Part shown: piece after piece, positions 52,944-63,941 of the stretch | Layout: the number at the start of each line of letters is the position of its first letter | How positions within the stretch are numbered: the first letter of the stretch is position 1 | Source: Ctena decussata | Taxonomy: Eukaryota; Mollusca; Bivalvia; Lucinida; Lucinidae | DNA: 64,000 nt | Assembly: GCA_963989385.1 (NCBI GenBank) | Contig: OZ022508.1 | Span: 27,860,166 to 27,924,165, forward strand | Reading direction: 5' to 3' | Made by a program: the position numbers and the translations under genes | Notes under the pieces: generated by a model | Told to the model about the DNA's origin: nothing | Database searches by the model: none | Seen by the model: the letters and a program-made list of their open reading frames with translations, nothing else

Positions 52944-54963
52944 TTGGGACTACTTGGGAAGGCACGTCGCAGGAAAAAGCCATGGGTCACTAGAGATGTT
53001 CTCGACCTCTGTGATGAAAGGAGAAATTTGAAGAAGAAGAGGTATGAAGCAGGAGGAGCAGAAGAATACAGGGAAGCAAACAAGAGGATTCAGAAGGCAG
53101 TGAAGAAAGCGAAGGAGGACTGGATAGCTAGTCAGTGCGAGGAGATCGAAACTTGCCTGAACAAAAACAACAGCAAGAAAGCATACCAGCTGGTGAAGGA
53201 TCTAACTTCAGAGACACAGGGTAGATCCACAACTATCCAGGACAAGTCTGGGAAATGCCTTACAGAAGAACAAGAGATTCTCAGCAGATGGACAGAATAT
53301 TGCTCAGAATTATACAACCATGAGACTGATGGTGACAATACGGTTCTGGACTGCAGCCAGCCCCCAGATGAAGATCAACAACCGATCCTTCGTGAGGAAG
53401 TTGAGATTGCAGTAGCTGCACAAAAGAAGGGAAAATCTGCCGGAGTTGATAATATACCAGCAGAACTTGTTCAAGCTGGAGGGGAGACCATGATTGATGT
53501 TTTAACAGATATCTGTAACAGGATCTGGAGAACAGGAGAATGGCCTACCCCATGGACTCAGTCGCTGATTATTACTCTCCCTAAAAAGGGCAACCTACAG
53601 CTCTGCCAGAACTACAGAACTATCAGCCTCATCAGTCAGTCAAGCAAAGTCATGCTGAAAGTTATCTTGAACAGGCTTAAGCCACAAGCCGAAGAGATAA
53701 TCGCTGAGGAACAGGCTGGGTTCCGAGCAGGAAGGAGCACCACAGAACAGATCTTCAACCTTAGAATCCTGTGTGAAAAGTATCTCCAACATCAGCAGAA
53801 TCTGTACCATGTCTTCATTGATTTCAAAAAAGCCTTTGACAGGGTATGGCATGCAGCCTTATGGGCCACCATGAGGAAGTACAATATCAATGCAAACCTA
53901 GTTCGCACCATTGAGCAGCTATACGACAAGGCTACAAGTGCAGTCCTGATAAATGGCAGCACAGGAGAATGGTTCAGAACAACAGTTGGAGTAAGACAAG
54001 GATGTCTTCTGTCACCCACCCTCTTCAACATTTTTCTCGAACGGATCATGTCCGATGCACTGGAAGAACATGACGGAAAGGTTAGCATAGGCGGCAGAAA
54101 TATTACCAACCTGCGGTTTGCCGATGACATAGACGCTCTTGCTGAGGAAGAGCAGGAACTAGAAGCTCTAGTTGAAAGTCTCGACCAGACCTGCACAAGG
54201 TATAAGATGGAGATCAGTGCTGAGAAGACCAAACTGATGACAAACAGCGCAGATGGCATCCAGAGGGAGATCAAGGTAAAGGGGCAGAAGCTGGGTACTG
54301 TAAGCAGCTTCAAATACCTTGGAGCAGTTGTCTCAGATGATGGCTCAAAACAGGAGGTTCTCTCAAGGATAGCACAAGCCACTTCAGCTCTTGCCAAGCT
54401 GAAACCAATTTGGAGAGATAACAACATATCTCTTGGATCAAAGGTGACACTTATGCGCTCCCTTGTCATTTCCATATTTCTGTATGCCTGTGAATCATGG
54501 ACCTTGACAGCAGAGTTAGAGAAAAGAACGCAGGCCTTTGAGATGAGATGCTACCGAAGGCTACTGAACATTTCGTACAAGGACCATATAACCAATGAGG
54601 AGGTTCGCAGGAAGATCCAAGCAGCCATTGGAGAATATGATGAACTCCTGACGCTGGTCAAGAAACGGAAACTAAGGTGGTTTGGCCACGTCTCAAGGTC
54701 TGACGCTGGTCAAGAAACGGAAACTAAGGTGGTTTGGCCACGTCTCAAGGTCTTCTGGTTTAGCAAAGACAATTCTTCAGGGCACAGTGAAAGGAAAAAG
54801 AAGAAGAGGTAGACAGAAGAAGAGGTGGGAAGACAATATCAAGGAGTGGACTGGAATGGATTTTGCCAGCTCAACTAGGGCAGCTGAAGACAGGACAAGG
54901 TGGAAAGGGATTGCTTTGAAGACAGCTGTGGTGCCCCAACGACCTAGTAAGGTTATGGGATAG
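52944..54963 (+). pseudogene. RTE-clade reverse transcriptase (frameshifted, endonuclease missing)
   Basis: The open frame of 622 codons begins in a basic, coiled-coil-like linker (KARRRKKPWVTRDVLDLCDE). RT motifs follow in order: GKSAGVDNIPAEL at about 163, LPKKGNLQLCQNYRTISL, EEQAGFRAGRSTTEQIFNLR, motif A YHVFIDFKKAFD (288-299), motif B VRQGCLLSPTLFNIFLE, motif C FADD at 392-395, FKYLGAVVSDDGS and LYACESWTL. The order and wording, including the C-terminal KLRWFGHVSRS and GRQKKRWEDNIKEWTGMDF, match RTE/BovB-type polymerases. A 52 bp tandem duplication (54648-54699 and 54700-54751) shifts the frame, so the true C-terminus is encoded in another frame from about 54704 to 54963. The element is not autonomous. 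The first in-frame ATG is not a native start. Confidence 0.92.
54648..54751 (+). repeat. 52 bp tandem duplication inside the RT gene
   Basis: CTGACGCTGGTCAAGAAACG through CACGTCTCAAGGT is present twice head to tail and perfectly identical. The corresponding copy at 58.9 kb has it once. Confidence 0.95.
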
Positions 54964-54997
54964 AATAGAATAGAATAGAATTGGGACAAAACCATCA

Positions 54998-55070
54998 GAG
55001 TGAACAGTGTAGACTCTCATCAGACTGCTCCTGCAGGAGCAGTCTGATATGGGTCTGCACTGTCTGCCAT
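54998..55070. mobile_element. Small hairpin element, copy 4
   Basis: TGAACAGTGTAGACTCTCAT and ATGGGTCTGCACTGTCTGCC flank CAGACTGCTCCTGCAGGAGC. It starts 8 bases from the 3' target duplication of the RTE element. Confidence 0.75.
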
Positions 55071-55079
55071 TCAGTTAGC

Positions 55080-55829
55080 AGATTTATGAAACAGCCCAAA
55101 GGGGATAAACTTCCATGGGATGGAGTCCATGATACATGTAACAGGGAAGAGTGCAAATCAAGGTGTCTCAATGTAAAAGATGATTGCGGAATTTCCAATT
55201 TGCCGAAAGTGAAGAAATTAGTTGCAAACGTGCTAATTTATAATCGAAGTTGACAAACCAAAATTTAAGCAGAAATCCAAAAGCAGAGGGCGTAGATTTC
55301 GATCAGGCTGTTCTAGCCAACCGCTCCATATCATCTGATAAGACAACTGTATCACGGTCTAAAGAATAGACAATAATTACAAAATGTAGAATAGGGCATA
55401 CCAGAATTTCTCATTCATTTTTACTAAATAATGAAGTACCACCTTTGTGCATACCATGCAATGAAACGATTACCATTTAAAATCTTCTTGTTTCTTGCAT
55501 TGTTTTTTACTACATCCGTTCAAAACATTACAGCATTAAAACAATGAACGGCCTTTTTAATAAAATATCATCCTGTCATATTATTAACTTCTTAAAGGAA
55601 GCTGGACTTTTTAATAAGATATAGTCGTTTATTATTATACATAACATTTTTAACATCTGGACGTATTTTTAACATTTAGACGTATTTGAACCTGTTATTT
55701 TTAATTACTGACGTTTAGACGCTATATGTCCTTACCAGGGTTGAGCGTCTATAAATAACTTAAACATTCATTCATTGTATCACGGTCTATTGCAGAACTT
55801 GACAGGGTCTGCATGAAACATTGAAAAAC
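55080..55829. other. Intergenic, nothing recognised
   Basis: A short frame at 55081-55253 (with HDTCNREECKSRCLNVKDDC) is cysteine-rich and starts inside DNA next to the hairpin element. I cannot support it as a gene. Confidence 0.4.
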
Positions 55830-55930
55830 AACGCTTAATCACCGACACTGTCTAAAGCCCCCCACCCCCCGCCCCCTTCTACCCCAACGCTTAATCACCG
55901 ACACTGTCTAAAGCCCCCCCCCCCACCCCC
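55830..55930 (+). repeat. ~56 bp direct duplication with C tracts
   Basis: AACGCTTAATCACCGACACT with GTCTAAAGCCCCCC occurs at about 55831 and 55886. Both are followed by C-rich tracts that differ in length. Confidence 0.9.
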
Positions 55931-56130
55931 TCCCATAAATATAATAATGTCACTTGTGCTTGTATGTTGTACCATGTATATTTTTTAACGGTTGTCCGGG
56001 CGTGGTAAAAAATGACAGCGTCTCTCACATTCAAAATGGCTCAGCCCACTTGTAAATTCGGCGGAGTAGCTTTAGCACGAGCTGATAGAATCCATTTAAA
56101 TCTATACACTAACTATAACAATGACCAGCG

Positions 56131-56352
56131 GTCGTATGTATAGAAGCACTTAAGTGGTTGCTATGCTGTTGCTAAGGCTGAATTTTTATCAAGGAAATTC
56201 AGTACAACTATGAAATTTGCTCTGGAGGAACAGTCTTTATAGACTTTTCCTCCAAAGCAAATTTCATAGTTGTAGGGAATCTCCTTCTTAGAAATGTCGC
56301 CTTAGCAACAGCATAGCAACCACTTAAGTCGTTTTATAAATACGACCCCAGG
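56131..56352. mobile_element. Fold-back element (GGGCCGTATTCATAAA family), copy 2
   Basis: GTGGTTGCTATGCTGTTGCT near the left is answered by AGCAACAGCATAGCAACCAC near the right. The inner arms ACAACTATGAAATTTGCTCT and AGCAAATTTCATAGTTGTAG match copy 1. The outermost GGGCC is degraded. Confidence 0.8.
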
Positions 56353-56503
56353 GCCTAAGTTCACAATCATTCCTTTAACTAAAGAACGACCCTAAATTAA
56401 GGGCGAAATTCGAGTGTAAATAAAAGCTTACCAAAACAAAATTAATTTGATGTTTCTTTCCCATTACAACTCCATGACAATTGTTAGTAATAATTCTAAA
56501 ACT

Positions 56504-57424
56504 TACCGTATATGTGGTAATTTTCGCGGGTTCAAATTTCCGCGGTCAAGGGTCGAAAGCATAAACAAAACTTTTTTTTTCAATTTTTAATTTTCGCGGT
56601 TAGCAACATGCGCGAAAAGCAAAACTATTTCTCTTTCACTTTGAGTCAGTTCATTCATTAACCTGCGGCAGGGCCGCCGCAGGTTAAAGGTAGGTTCCTG
56701 GACTAGCGATATGAATCATGTCTACAAAATAATTCGTCTTTTTCAGAGCAGTATTGAATTCTCTTATTTTTCTGAATTTGTTGCTACTGAGAAACTCGTC
56801 AGAAGTTGAAGAAAATAGTCGTTTTCCCTTTTGGTTTATTTTCTTTCGTTGGAATTCCAGTTCTAAAAATATTTATGTTTATTATGTCTATAAGTGGGCG
56901 GTTTCTGATGCCATTCTCCAAATGTCAATTTTCCCTTGCCGTGAGCTCTCCTAGAGGTCCTTGCATGGCGGATGGGTTAAAACTATCCCAAAATGCAATG
57001 CAGCATGACGTCAGCGACGTTATCTATTTTTGGTGCGAACTAAAAATAGCGCTAACTGGTGTGCGAAGCAGAGTTAGGAAATCCCTTGCAAAACGACTTT
57101 TCTAATATTTTTTTGATTTACACTTTTTAGTGAAACTTATTCATTCCCTTTTTATAAGTGCTTTCCAACAACTTGGATGAACAATCGTCAAAATTATGAT
57201 GCATTCCAAAGTACAGGAACCTACCTTTAATGAAAGAACTGGCTCAAGTGAAAAATACCAGCAACTACCGAAGCAAACAGAAACAAAATATATGAACACT
57301 GTGTCTACAGAAAACACTTTGTAAGAAACTGCAAATTATTCGCGATTTTAATATTCGCGGTTTCAAAATGACCGCGAAATGCCGCGAAAAATGGAACGGC
57401 GCGAAAATTACCTTGTATACGGTA
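56504..57424. mobile_element. TACCGTATA...TATACGGTA element, host of a nested insertion
   Basis: Ends TACCGTATATGTGGTAATTT + TCGCG and CGCGAAAATTACCTTGTATACGG + TA. TTTCACTTTGAGTCAGTTC and GAACTGGCTCAAGTGAAA form inner arms around a GC-rich palindrome (ACCTGCGGC / GCCGCAGGT). The central ~547 bp is a later insertion. Confidence 0.78.
56684..57230. mobile_element. TTAA-flanked TIR element nested in the TACCGTATA element
   Basis: TTAAAGGTAGGTTCCTG and CAGGAACCTACCTTTAA are perfect 17 bp inverted ends including TTAA. Two overlapping ORFs inside (66 and 99 codons) show no transposase motif. It inserted at the fold-back centre of its host, just beside the GC-rich palindrome. Confidence 0.8.
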
Positions 57425-57500
57425 TTTAAATACAGATTTTCTTGAAGTGGAGTTTTCGATCATAAAGTTAAGGTTGCCCTTAAAGTTAATAATGACTATT

Positions 57501-57760
57501 GGGAGCGTTCGGGTCGGGCGATGGCGCTGGGTAACTTTCAGTGCCGGGGCGTACTACCTATTTGGATAATGGTAGTGGACCAGGGCCTACTGTGCTTCAG
57601 TAGGCAGCACAGTAGGCGCGGTTGGGGTTGTTTTGGATGTTTTTTTCTGTCCCCTATTATTTCTCTTTTCTTTCTCCTTCTCTCTGGCAGACGACCCGAT
57701 ATAGACCAAAAAAACTGTCTCAAAGGGCCTTTAAACCCAAAATAAACAACGAACCAACCA
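57501..57760 (+). mobile_element. SINE-2, copy 6 (most complete)
   Basis: Head GGGAGCGTTCGGGTCGGGCG with ATGGCGCTGGGTAACTTTCA and GTGCCGGGGCG; body with CTACTGTGCTTCAGTAGGCA and GACGACCCGATATAGACC; tail GGCCTTTAAACCCAAAATAA, then ACGAACCAACCAAG. Confidence 0.82.
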
Positions 57761-58232
57761 AGAATGACTGTGAACCTAGGTCCAGGTGTGTTTAGTGGCA
57801 GATGTACAATCATCTATTCAAAACCTGAATATATCTACCTATCTTAAAACGAACGCGATTTGAGCATGTATGAAATTAGGCACCACCTGTTCAAAGTTAA
57901 AACAAAAACAAGATATACATGCATCTTTAAAGCAGGGAGCACGGAGTATGATGCCTTTTGGATTGAGGATTCAGAAGTCCAAACACAATTTAATGCCCTG
58001 GGCTCATTGCCGAGGTTATTTTAAGAACAACAACAAGTACCTGTATCTTTATATGAATTTTATGTTTTGCCATGTATTGCATCAGTAATTACCGGCCTAT
58101 TTACAAATACAGGGTATTTACAATTGCTTTCTAGAAATTCAGACAACAGGTCCGTATACTGTATCACAACTATGTCACCGATCGCCCAGATGGCTAAAGC
58201 TCTCAAACAATCTGAAAAAGTACATAAATACA

Positions 58233-58433
58233 GTTAACTCTCGATATCTCGAACACTGATATCTCAAAATACCCTCTTATATCAAAGAATAAAGTTTGGA
58301 CACATTTCCTATTTCTTTTTTCCTTCCAACTTCTTTTTATCTCAAACTACTGATATCTCAAAGAAATTTTCTGGGACCAGAAAATTTTCTTGTTTGGCAT
58401 GAACTTCGACTTTGAGATATACAGTTGACAGTA
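58233..58433. mobile_element. MITE with CAGTTAACTCTCGATATCTC ends
   Basis: CAGTTAACTCTCGATATCTC at the left and ATATACAGTTGACAG at the right, with CTCAAA/TTTGAGATAT words inside. Ends reading CAGT..CTCGATAT..CGAAC recall pogo/Tigger-type elements (Tc1/mariner superfamily) with TA targets. Pairing is imperfect. Confidence 0.55.
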
Positions 58434-58781
58434 TGTGAAACTTCATGGTAACATGCTGATAAGAAAGCGACGGCCTTTGCTTTAGAGGACTGTCCATCTT
58501 TCAGAATAACGTGGTTTATATACACAATTTATACTGACATTGTAGAACGCTCTATTTTGATTCACTTTGCAAATTATTTTGAGGAATTGTGTATCTTTAG
58601 TACGAGTTTTGTGCCAAAGTTGTACCTGAATCTGCTTATAGACAAATACGTCTGATTTTCAATCGCCATCTGCGTATATCAGCAAAGATTCATTACGACT
58701 GAATCATGCAGGCAACACAGTCTGAAACGCATAGAACTGTACAGTAGCGCGCAGGTTTTCAGACCCTATTCTCTTTAATAT

Positions 58782-58786
<5 letters not shown>

Positions 58787-58828
<42 letters not shown>
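58787..58828 (+). repeat. (GA)n microsatellite
   Basis: About 42 bases of GA with one GC interruption, 15 bases before the target duplication of the next retrotransposon. Confidence 0.95.
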
Positions 58829-58843
58829 TTTCAAGTGTTTCAT

Positions 58844-59216
58844 AAACTTACTCTTACCACCTTAGTTTCCGTTTCTTGACCAGCGTCAGGAGTTCGCCAT
58901 TGGAGAATATGATGAACTCCTGACGCTGGTCAAGAAACGGAAACTAAGGTGGTTTGGCCACGTCTCAAGGTCTTCTGGTTTAGCAAAGACAATTCTTCAG
59001 GGCACAGTGAAAGGAAAAACAAGAAGAGGTAGACAGAAGAAGAGGTGGGAAGACAATATCAAGGAGTGGACTGGAATGGATTTTGCCAGCTCAACTAGGG
59101 CATCTGAAGACAGGACAAGGTGGAAAGGGATTGTTTTGAAGTCAGCTGTGGTGCCCCAACGACCTAGTAAGGTTATGGGATAGAATAGAAATAGAATAGA
59201 ATAGAAACTTACTCTT
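58844..59216. repeat. 12 bp target-site duplication AAACTTACTCTT
   Basis: Identical at 58844-58855 and 59205-59216, exactly bounding the inverted/truncated RTE copy. Confidence 0.92.
58856..59204 (+). mobile_element. RTE retrotransposon 3' copy with 5' inversion
   Basis: The first 40 bases (ACCACCTTAGTTTCCGTTTC onward) are the reverse complement of 58914-58953. Then comes the normal 3' end of the element, from GAATATGATGAACTCCTGAC to the tail TAGAATAGAAATAGAATAGA. The direct part encodes KLRWFGHVSRS and GRQKKRWEDNIKEWTGMDF like the copy at 54.7 kb. Perfect target duplications and ~98-99% agreement with the larger copy mark it as young. Confidence 0.92.
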
Positions 59217-59431
59217 CTTTTAAGCAAATACAAAGTTTTCTGATACAAATTCCATTATAAAACTGTCCAACTTTACAGTCTGTGACACATTTGACCATTC
59301 TATAAGGACACCCGTGGCCAATATTAACAGCATACATTTTCTTTGAATCTGAAAAGAAAGCATAATAATTAAGCACTATTTACTTAAGAATATTAGCCAT
59401 AAAGTTTAAAGTATGCAGACAGATAACTTTC

Positions 59432-59484
59432 AGCAAACGGTGCAGACCCAGATCAGACTGCTCAGGGTCTACACTGTTTGTCGT
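59432..59484. mobile_element. Small hairpin element, copy 5 (loop and one arm segment lost)
   Basis: CAAACGGTGCAGACCCAGAT and CAGGGTCTACACTGTTTG are both present, but the AGGAGCAGTCTGAT segment that normally follows CTGCTC is missing. Confidence 0.65.
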
Positions 59485-59980
59485 TCCATCTGCATCTTTT
59501 AGTAGCGTAACTGCACTTAAAAAATAGCCAAATTTCAATTTTAGGACAATTAAAATTTGTATTCTTTACCGTTCCTACCACGGCCTTACCATTTGCAAAT
59601 CCAAGGCTCAACATACATTTGATAAAGTGGAGTCGCTTTTAATTACGGCAATATTGAAGTATTCTCCATGTAGTGATCATTTCATTTTTTTCCTCCTTCG
59701 AATTTAGATAAAGTATAACTTATCAATGCCGTTGCATAATTCAAATTCAACAAGATTGACATATCATTAAACACCCAAAATATTGGCTACACTTTGGTAA
59801 GGGAAATAACCCAGTGAGGCAACTCATGTGCAAACGCCTCTACTATGGAAAACTCCGACAGAACCGGCCTAGAAAACAATCCGGAAAAGTGCGGGGGAAA
59901 TTGGAGGAAAATGCCGCAAAAACTTAATTATATTACACATCCTATCGACTGTACTTCACCTTTACAGAGTAGGGCAATGA

Positions 59981-60137
59981 CCTACTGTGCTTGCAGTAGG
60001 TGTGGGTGGGGGTTGTTTGGACATTTTTTCTCATGTCTATGATTTCTCTCTTGTTTCTCCCTCTCTTTGGGAGACGACCCGATATAGACTAAAATACTGC
60101 CTGAAAGGGCCGTTAAACTCCAAAACAACCAACCAGC
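59981..60137 (+). mobile_element. SINE-2, copy 7 (head truncated)
   Basis: Begins at CTACTGTGCTTGCAGTAGGT and ends CGTTAAACTCCAAAACAACC. The tRNA-like head is absent. Confidence 0.78.
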
Positions 60138-60394
60138 CTTTCTAGATGCAGTCTGATATGGGATACACTGCCTGGTATTTGATTTCTGTGCTATTTTTTA
60201 CATTTTTGTTAGACCTATGCAAGTGCAGAATAGTCTTGCATTGCTGCGTAAATAGTTATTTTAATCTTTATGTTTGCTATTTTTTTTGCTATCAGCATAA
60301 ATGAGCTGATGAACTTGATGAAACAAATTCTGAAGGAAGATTCTCTGGAAGCAGGGACCACGTATAAACAAAGAAAGAAAAAGGAATATAAATG

Positions 60395-60555
60395 ACGGAC
60401 TCGGTTTAATTGAGTCTCTTCTTTGCAATAAAGTAATTTTGCCCTACTGCTCATGACCCTAGTACTGGCTTCTGCGGAACTATATCTATAACTGACTTGG
60501 AATGAGCCCAATGCTACCAAAGGACCAGAAAACATAATCTGCACTATGGTGATGT
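60395..60555. repeat. Dispersed repeat (CTGCACTATGATGATG family), copy
   Basis: GACTCGGTTTAATTGAGTCT, AGTACTGGCTTCTGCGGAAC and CATAATCTGCACTATGGTGA follow the order of 37565-37740. Confidence 0.65.
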
Positions 60556-62112
60556 CTTATGAAAATTTTCCCTGAATGGTCACATTTCGTGAATGTTTAA
60601 CCGCTTTTCATAATGATTTGCGTTTCGGCGATATTACCACTGATAGGACTATAGAGACTTTACAGATTTCTTGATACAGATGTCAACAAAATGTGGGTTG
60701 ATGTGCATATATTTGATCAGATAACTGACATAAAGAAGAGAACACATAATTTTGAATAATGTCAAATCGCTCAACAAAACACTTTTTTCTGGTTTCCCGT
60801 CGAGCAATGCACTTAAAACAAATGCAAGACAATGAATGGTGTTCCAGGCTTGTACGTTGTATTTTTACCATTTTATTCAAGCTAATAAAATCGAAAGTGT
60901 GTCATTTTACTTGCCAACTACTAAACTGACCCAAATACTTTTTCAAAACCTTTTATGTGAAACTCTAGTGTGTTTTATCAGTTCATAGCTGGCTAATCAC
61001 GGTTATTCCACATGACGAAACTACTGTGAAAAAAGGCAGCGATACCTCACGATAAAATACTTTCATGCCAATAGAGCTATGGGGCCTTTAATAATGGCTT
61101 TGAACAAATGGCATATCTCATCTTCAGATTATATAGTCAGAATTAAGAAAGATATTAATTTTTTCGACTTTTTGCACAAGATTTTCTGCATTTAGTCGAA
61201 GGAAACGAAGCGACAACCTAGTACAAGACTTCTGAGAAAGCTCATTGACTATTGTGCAGTGTCCGTAGATGCATCTGTACACAAACACATGTAGAAGGTC
61301 TGAACATATCTAAACTGTTCATGCTCGATCAGTTCAGTCATTTTATATAGCAGCATGCTCGATCGTCAGCGATAGGCAAATAGTTCATCGTCAGGAAAAG
61401 CCCGAACATCTTAAATCCATAATTCTCTTGTTTCCTTTCCGGGAAATTATACCTAGCTGCGATAGTTTTGCACTATAACCAATTAAAGCGCCAATGAAAA
61501 AGCTGATGACAAAATTTACATCTGCAAAATCTCAAAAATGTTTCGTCCAAGATGTGTAGACCCAAATGAGGCGGGTTATTATGATCTACGTCGTTTGCAA
61601 AGGACTTCTATGATTAAGGCGAGGATTTTCCCCATTAGACCGGCTCGACAGGTCCGATTTTTCAAAAGTATAGAGTGTGCAATTTTTTCTTAGCAGAGCT
61701 TTCACAAATATGTAAACCGTATGAAATCAGATCATTTGTGATTCAGACCCAAAGACATAATAATAATGGAGATAATCCATTCTGACCCTACCTACCCTAA
61801 ATTCAAGGTTTTCGCATACCTCATCTTTTGAGGTAATAAAAGTATTGAAACCAGTCATTCATTCCATACATTTTTGTCATAGATGCATGCTAAATACAGG
61901 CATATCACAATACAAAGCAATGATTTTCTTCTTGTTACGCTTGACTGGCATTTAAACATGCAAAACCATAGTTACACTTCCGGTCAAAGCGGCCAAAATA
62001 GAACGCTTCACTATAATTAAAGTACAAGTCCTTCCCCAGCATTTCCTTCATGCAGCAGACTTATGCGATGCAAGTACGTAATATACCGTATATGAGCGGG
62101 AAGCTGGGTCAC
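60556..62112. other. Intergenic, no gene seen
   Basis: AT-rich, with no splice-bordered frames or recognised repeats. Confidence 0.55.
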
Positions 62113-62127
62113 GGGGGGGGGGGGGGG
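62113..62127 (+). repeat. G15 run
   Basis: Uninterrupted G run. About 70-100 bases further on, ATGACCTTGAAATGAGGTCA and AGGTCAC give a small AAGGTCA inverted repeat at 62200-62228. Confidence 0.9.
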
Positions 62128-62864
62128 ACGATACTCAGTAAGCCAAAGAAGAAGAATGGTCAACAGTAGCACTGTGATCTTCAAGGATTTTATTGTGTAT
62201 CATGACCTTGAAATGAGGTCAAGGTCACATACATATAGTCAAAACTATCCAGTGTTGTCTGTTATGTAAGTAATTTAAGTGAAAAAATGGTGAAATGTAT
62301 ACAATAAATCATTATTTCATCGATCAGTTTGAGGATAATTTACAATTTATCTCAACAATGACGTCAACGTATGTTTCACGTACTTTACATAGACACAAAC
62401 AGTTGAAAATTCGTTTTTCATGCAAGTTACATGTCATAGTCGTAAATGCTTAGCAGAAGTCTGTGATCCGTATAACTTTTTAATCATGGGGAAAATTCAC
62501 GCCTTAAGCATAGAAGTCCTTCAACTATTTTCATTTTTGAAGCTTTAACGATTAAAACTAACTTACAATTGCTTTGTGTTAACATTAGCAAGAATAATAA
62601 CACCATGTATTTCATCCTGTCAAAGTTTCCTTTACCGGCAAAAGAATAAGAAAATCTCAAGCACTTTTACACAAACGTTCACCCATCTGTCCATACATGT
62701 CGTAAATCGCCCGATATATGATACCTGAGTCATTTCAAATTATTATATATCTGAATAGTAACACGTTACGTTCATTTGATACCAATATGAAAAGTCCAAG
62801 GATAAAACATTTCTTCAGATGCATGCAAATTTTGCATGCAGTCACCAGACTGTACATATGCACA

Positions 62865-63187
62865 CACTGTAAAAAATGTCTGTAGAATTTACGGTAGAAT
62901 ACCTGGCAACCAGGTGTCAGTCCATTCCCGTTGTTTTACGGGCGTCTGCCTGTAAAGCATTTTCAGAAATCTCGATATGGTAGAGTTAAGCAAAATGACC
63001 GCACTCAAAAATACCTTTATAGTGTTGCAGGGCTATATGACCAACACAATACCTGTCTTATTCTACCCTACTCTGCGTGACGATTCCGCCAATGTTTACA
63101 GGCGCCCGTGAAAAATAACTGGAAATCGACTGGCAGCTGTTTGCCAGGTATTCTACCGTAAAATCTACGGATTATTTTTATAGTGTA
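62865..63187. mobile_element. TIR element (CACTGTAAAAAATGTC ends)
   Basis: CACTGTAAAAAATGTCTGTA with AATTTACGGTAGAATACCTG and GCAA is answered by TTGCCAGGTATTCTACCGTA with AAATCTACGGATTATTTTTA and TAGTG. The arms are ~45 bases with few mismatches and the element is ~320 bp. It has no ORF of note. The superfamily is not clear from the sequence. Confidence 0.8.
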
Positions 63188-63189
63188 TA

Positions 63190-63941
63190 GTGCTAGTTAG
63201 AACAAGCATGATTCGCCCAGACAATATAGACGACCTTTTTATAAAGCAAACCCCTTGACTAGAGCGTGCTTGTGCAGATTTCATAAGCAGATAAAGCATC
63301 CTGTCTCCTTGGATCATTCAACTGACACTCTATAATTTTCACTGCAACATATGTGTTACATGTAAGTGCCGAGTGGCAGAAGTACTACGTCATCCGCACT
63401 CAATCATAGTGCAGTTTGTATACCTATAGGCTTTGTCCTTAGGAATTACTGGGTTGATGTAGAGAGTTTCATTGTTAGGTTCAAGTATATATAGGTTTAG
63501 ATTTAAAATGCTAGACTTGTTTTTTACGAAAGTCTATATGAAATGTTGCATTCTTTTCCAAAACGTCGTCTCGGTTGATCTTATATTTTCATTTCTGACC
63601 CATATTTTAGGAACTGATGATTCCTAATTGTCCGATACTACCAAACTATTCTGTCTTTAGTTGTCAGGAATTCTATATTGCTATGCAGTGTACATGATTC
63701 CACGCGCGCTTATATTTATTCAAAAGATTCTTCCCTTTGTCTGACACTGCATCCACGCGCGACAAATACAAATATTTTCAAATTAAATTCAACATCATAG
63801 TATTACATAAAACAAGATGTTCTGTTCACATTCACGTGCCCAGCTTATTGGAAAGTAATTTCCTATTTAGTGGTTTATAGTACCTGGCTATATATTCTTC
63901 TGACAATGTGCCCTGTCCACTGTCTCCAATCAGGTTCACTG
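63190..63941. other. Intergenic, no gene seen
   Basis: No supported feature. Confidence 0.55.

Larger units (their letters stand above)
52941..54980 (+). mobile_element. RTE-clade non-LTR retrotransposon, 5' truncated
   Basis: Contains the reverse transcriptase and C-terminal part but no apurinic endonuclease domain, so the 5' half was lost at insertion. It ends with TAAGGTTATGGGATAGAATA and a (TAGAA)n tail in place of poly(A), typical of RTE elements with short microsatellite tails. The last 300 bases differ from the copy at 58.9-59.2 kb at only about four positions, indicating recent activity. Confidence 0.9.
52931..54990. repeat. Target-site duplication of the RTE insertion
   Basis: TTGGGACAAA at 52931-52940 and 54981-54990. 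GTATTGGGAC at 52941-52950 repeats part of it at the 5' junction, so the exact left boundary is ambiguous by ~10 bases. Confidence 0.7.

Noticed and set aside
53792..54475. 227-codon minus-strand ORF
   Set aside because: It lies entirely antisense to the reverse-transcriptase frame with its conserved RT motifs.
56806..57105. 99-codon ORF inside the nested TTAA element
   Set aside because: It has a hydrophobic start but no transposase motif, overlaps another short frame and fills a non-autonomous element. Chance is the better explanation.
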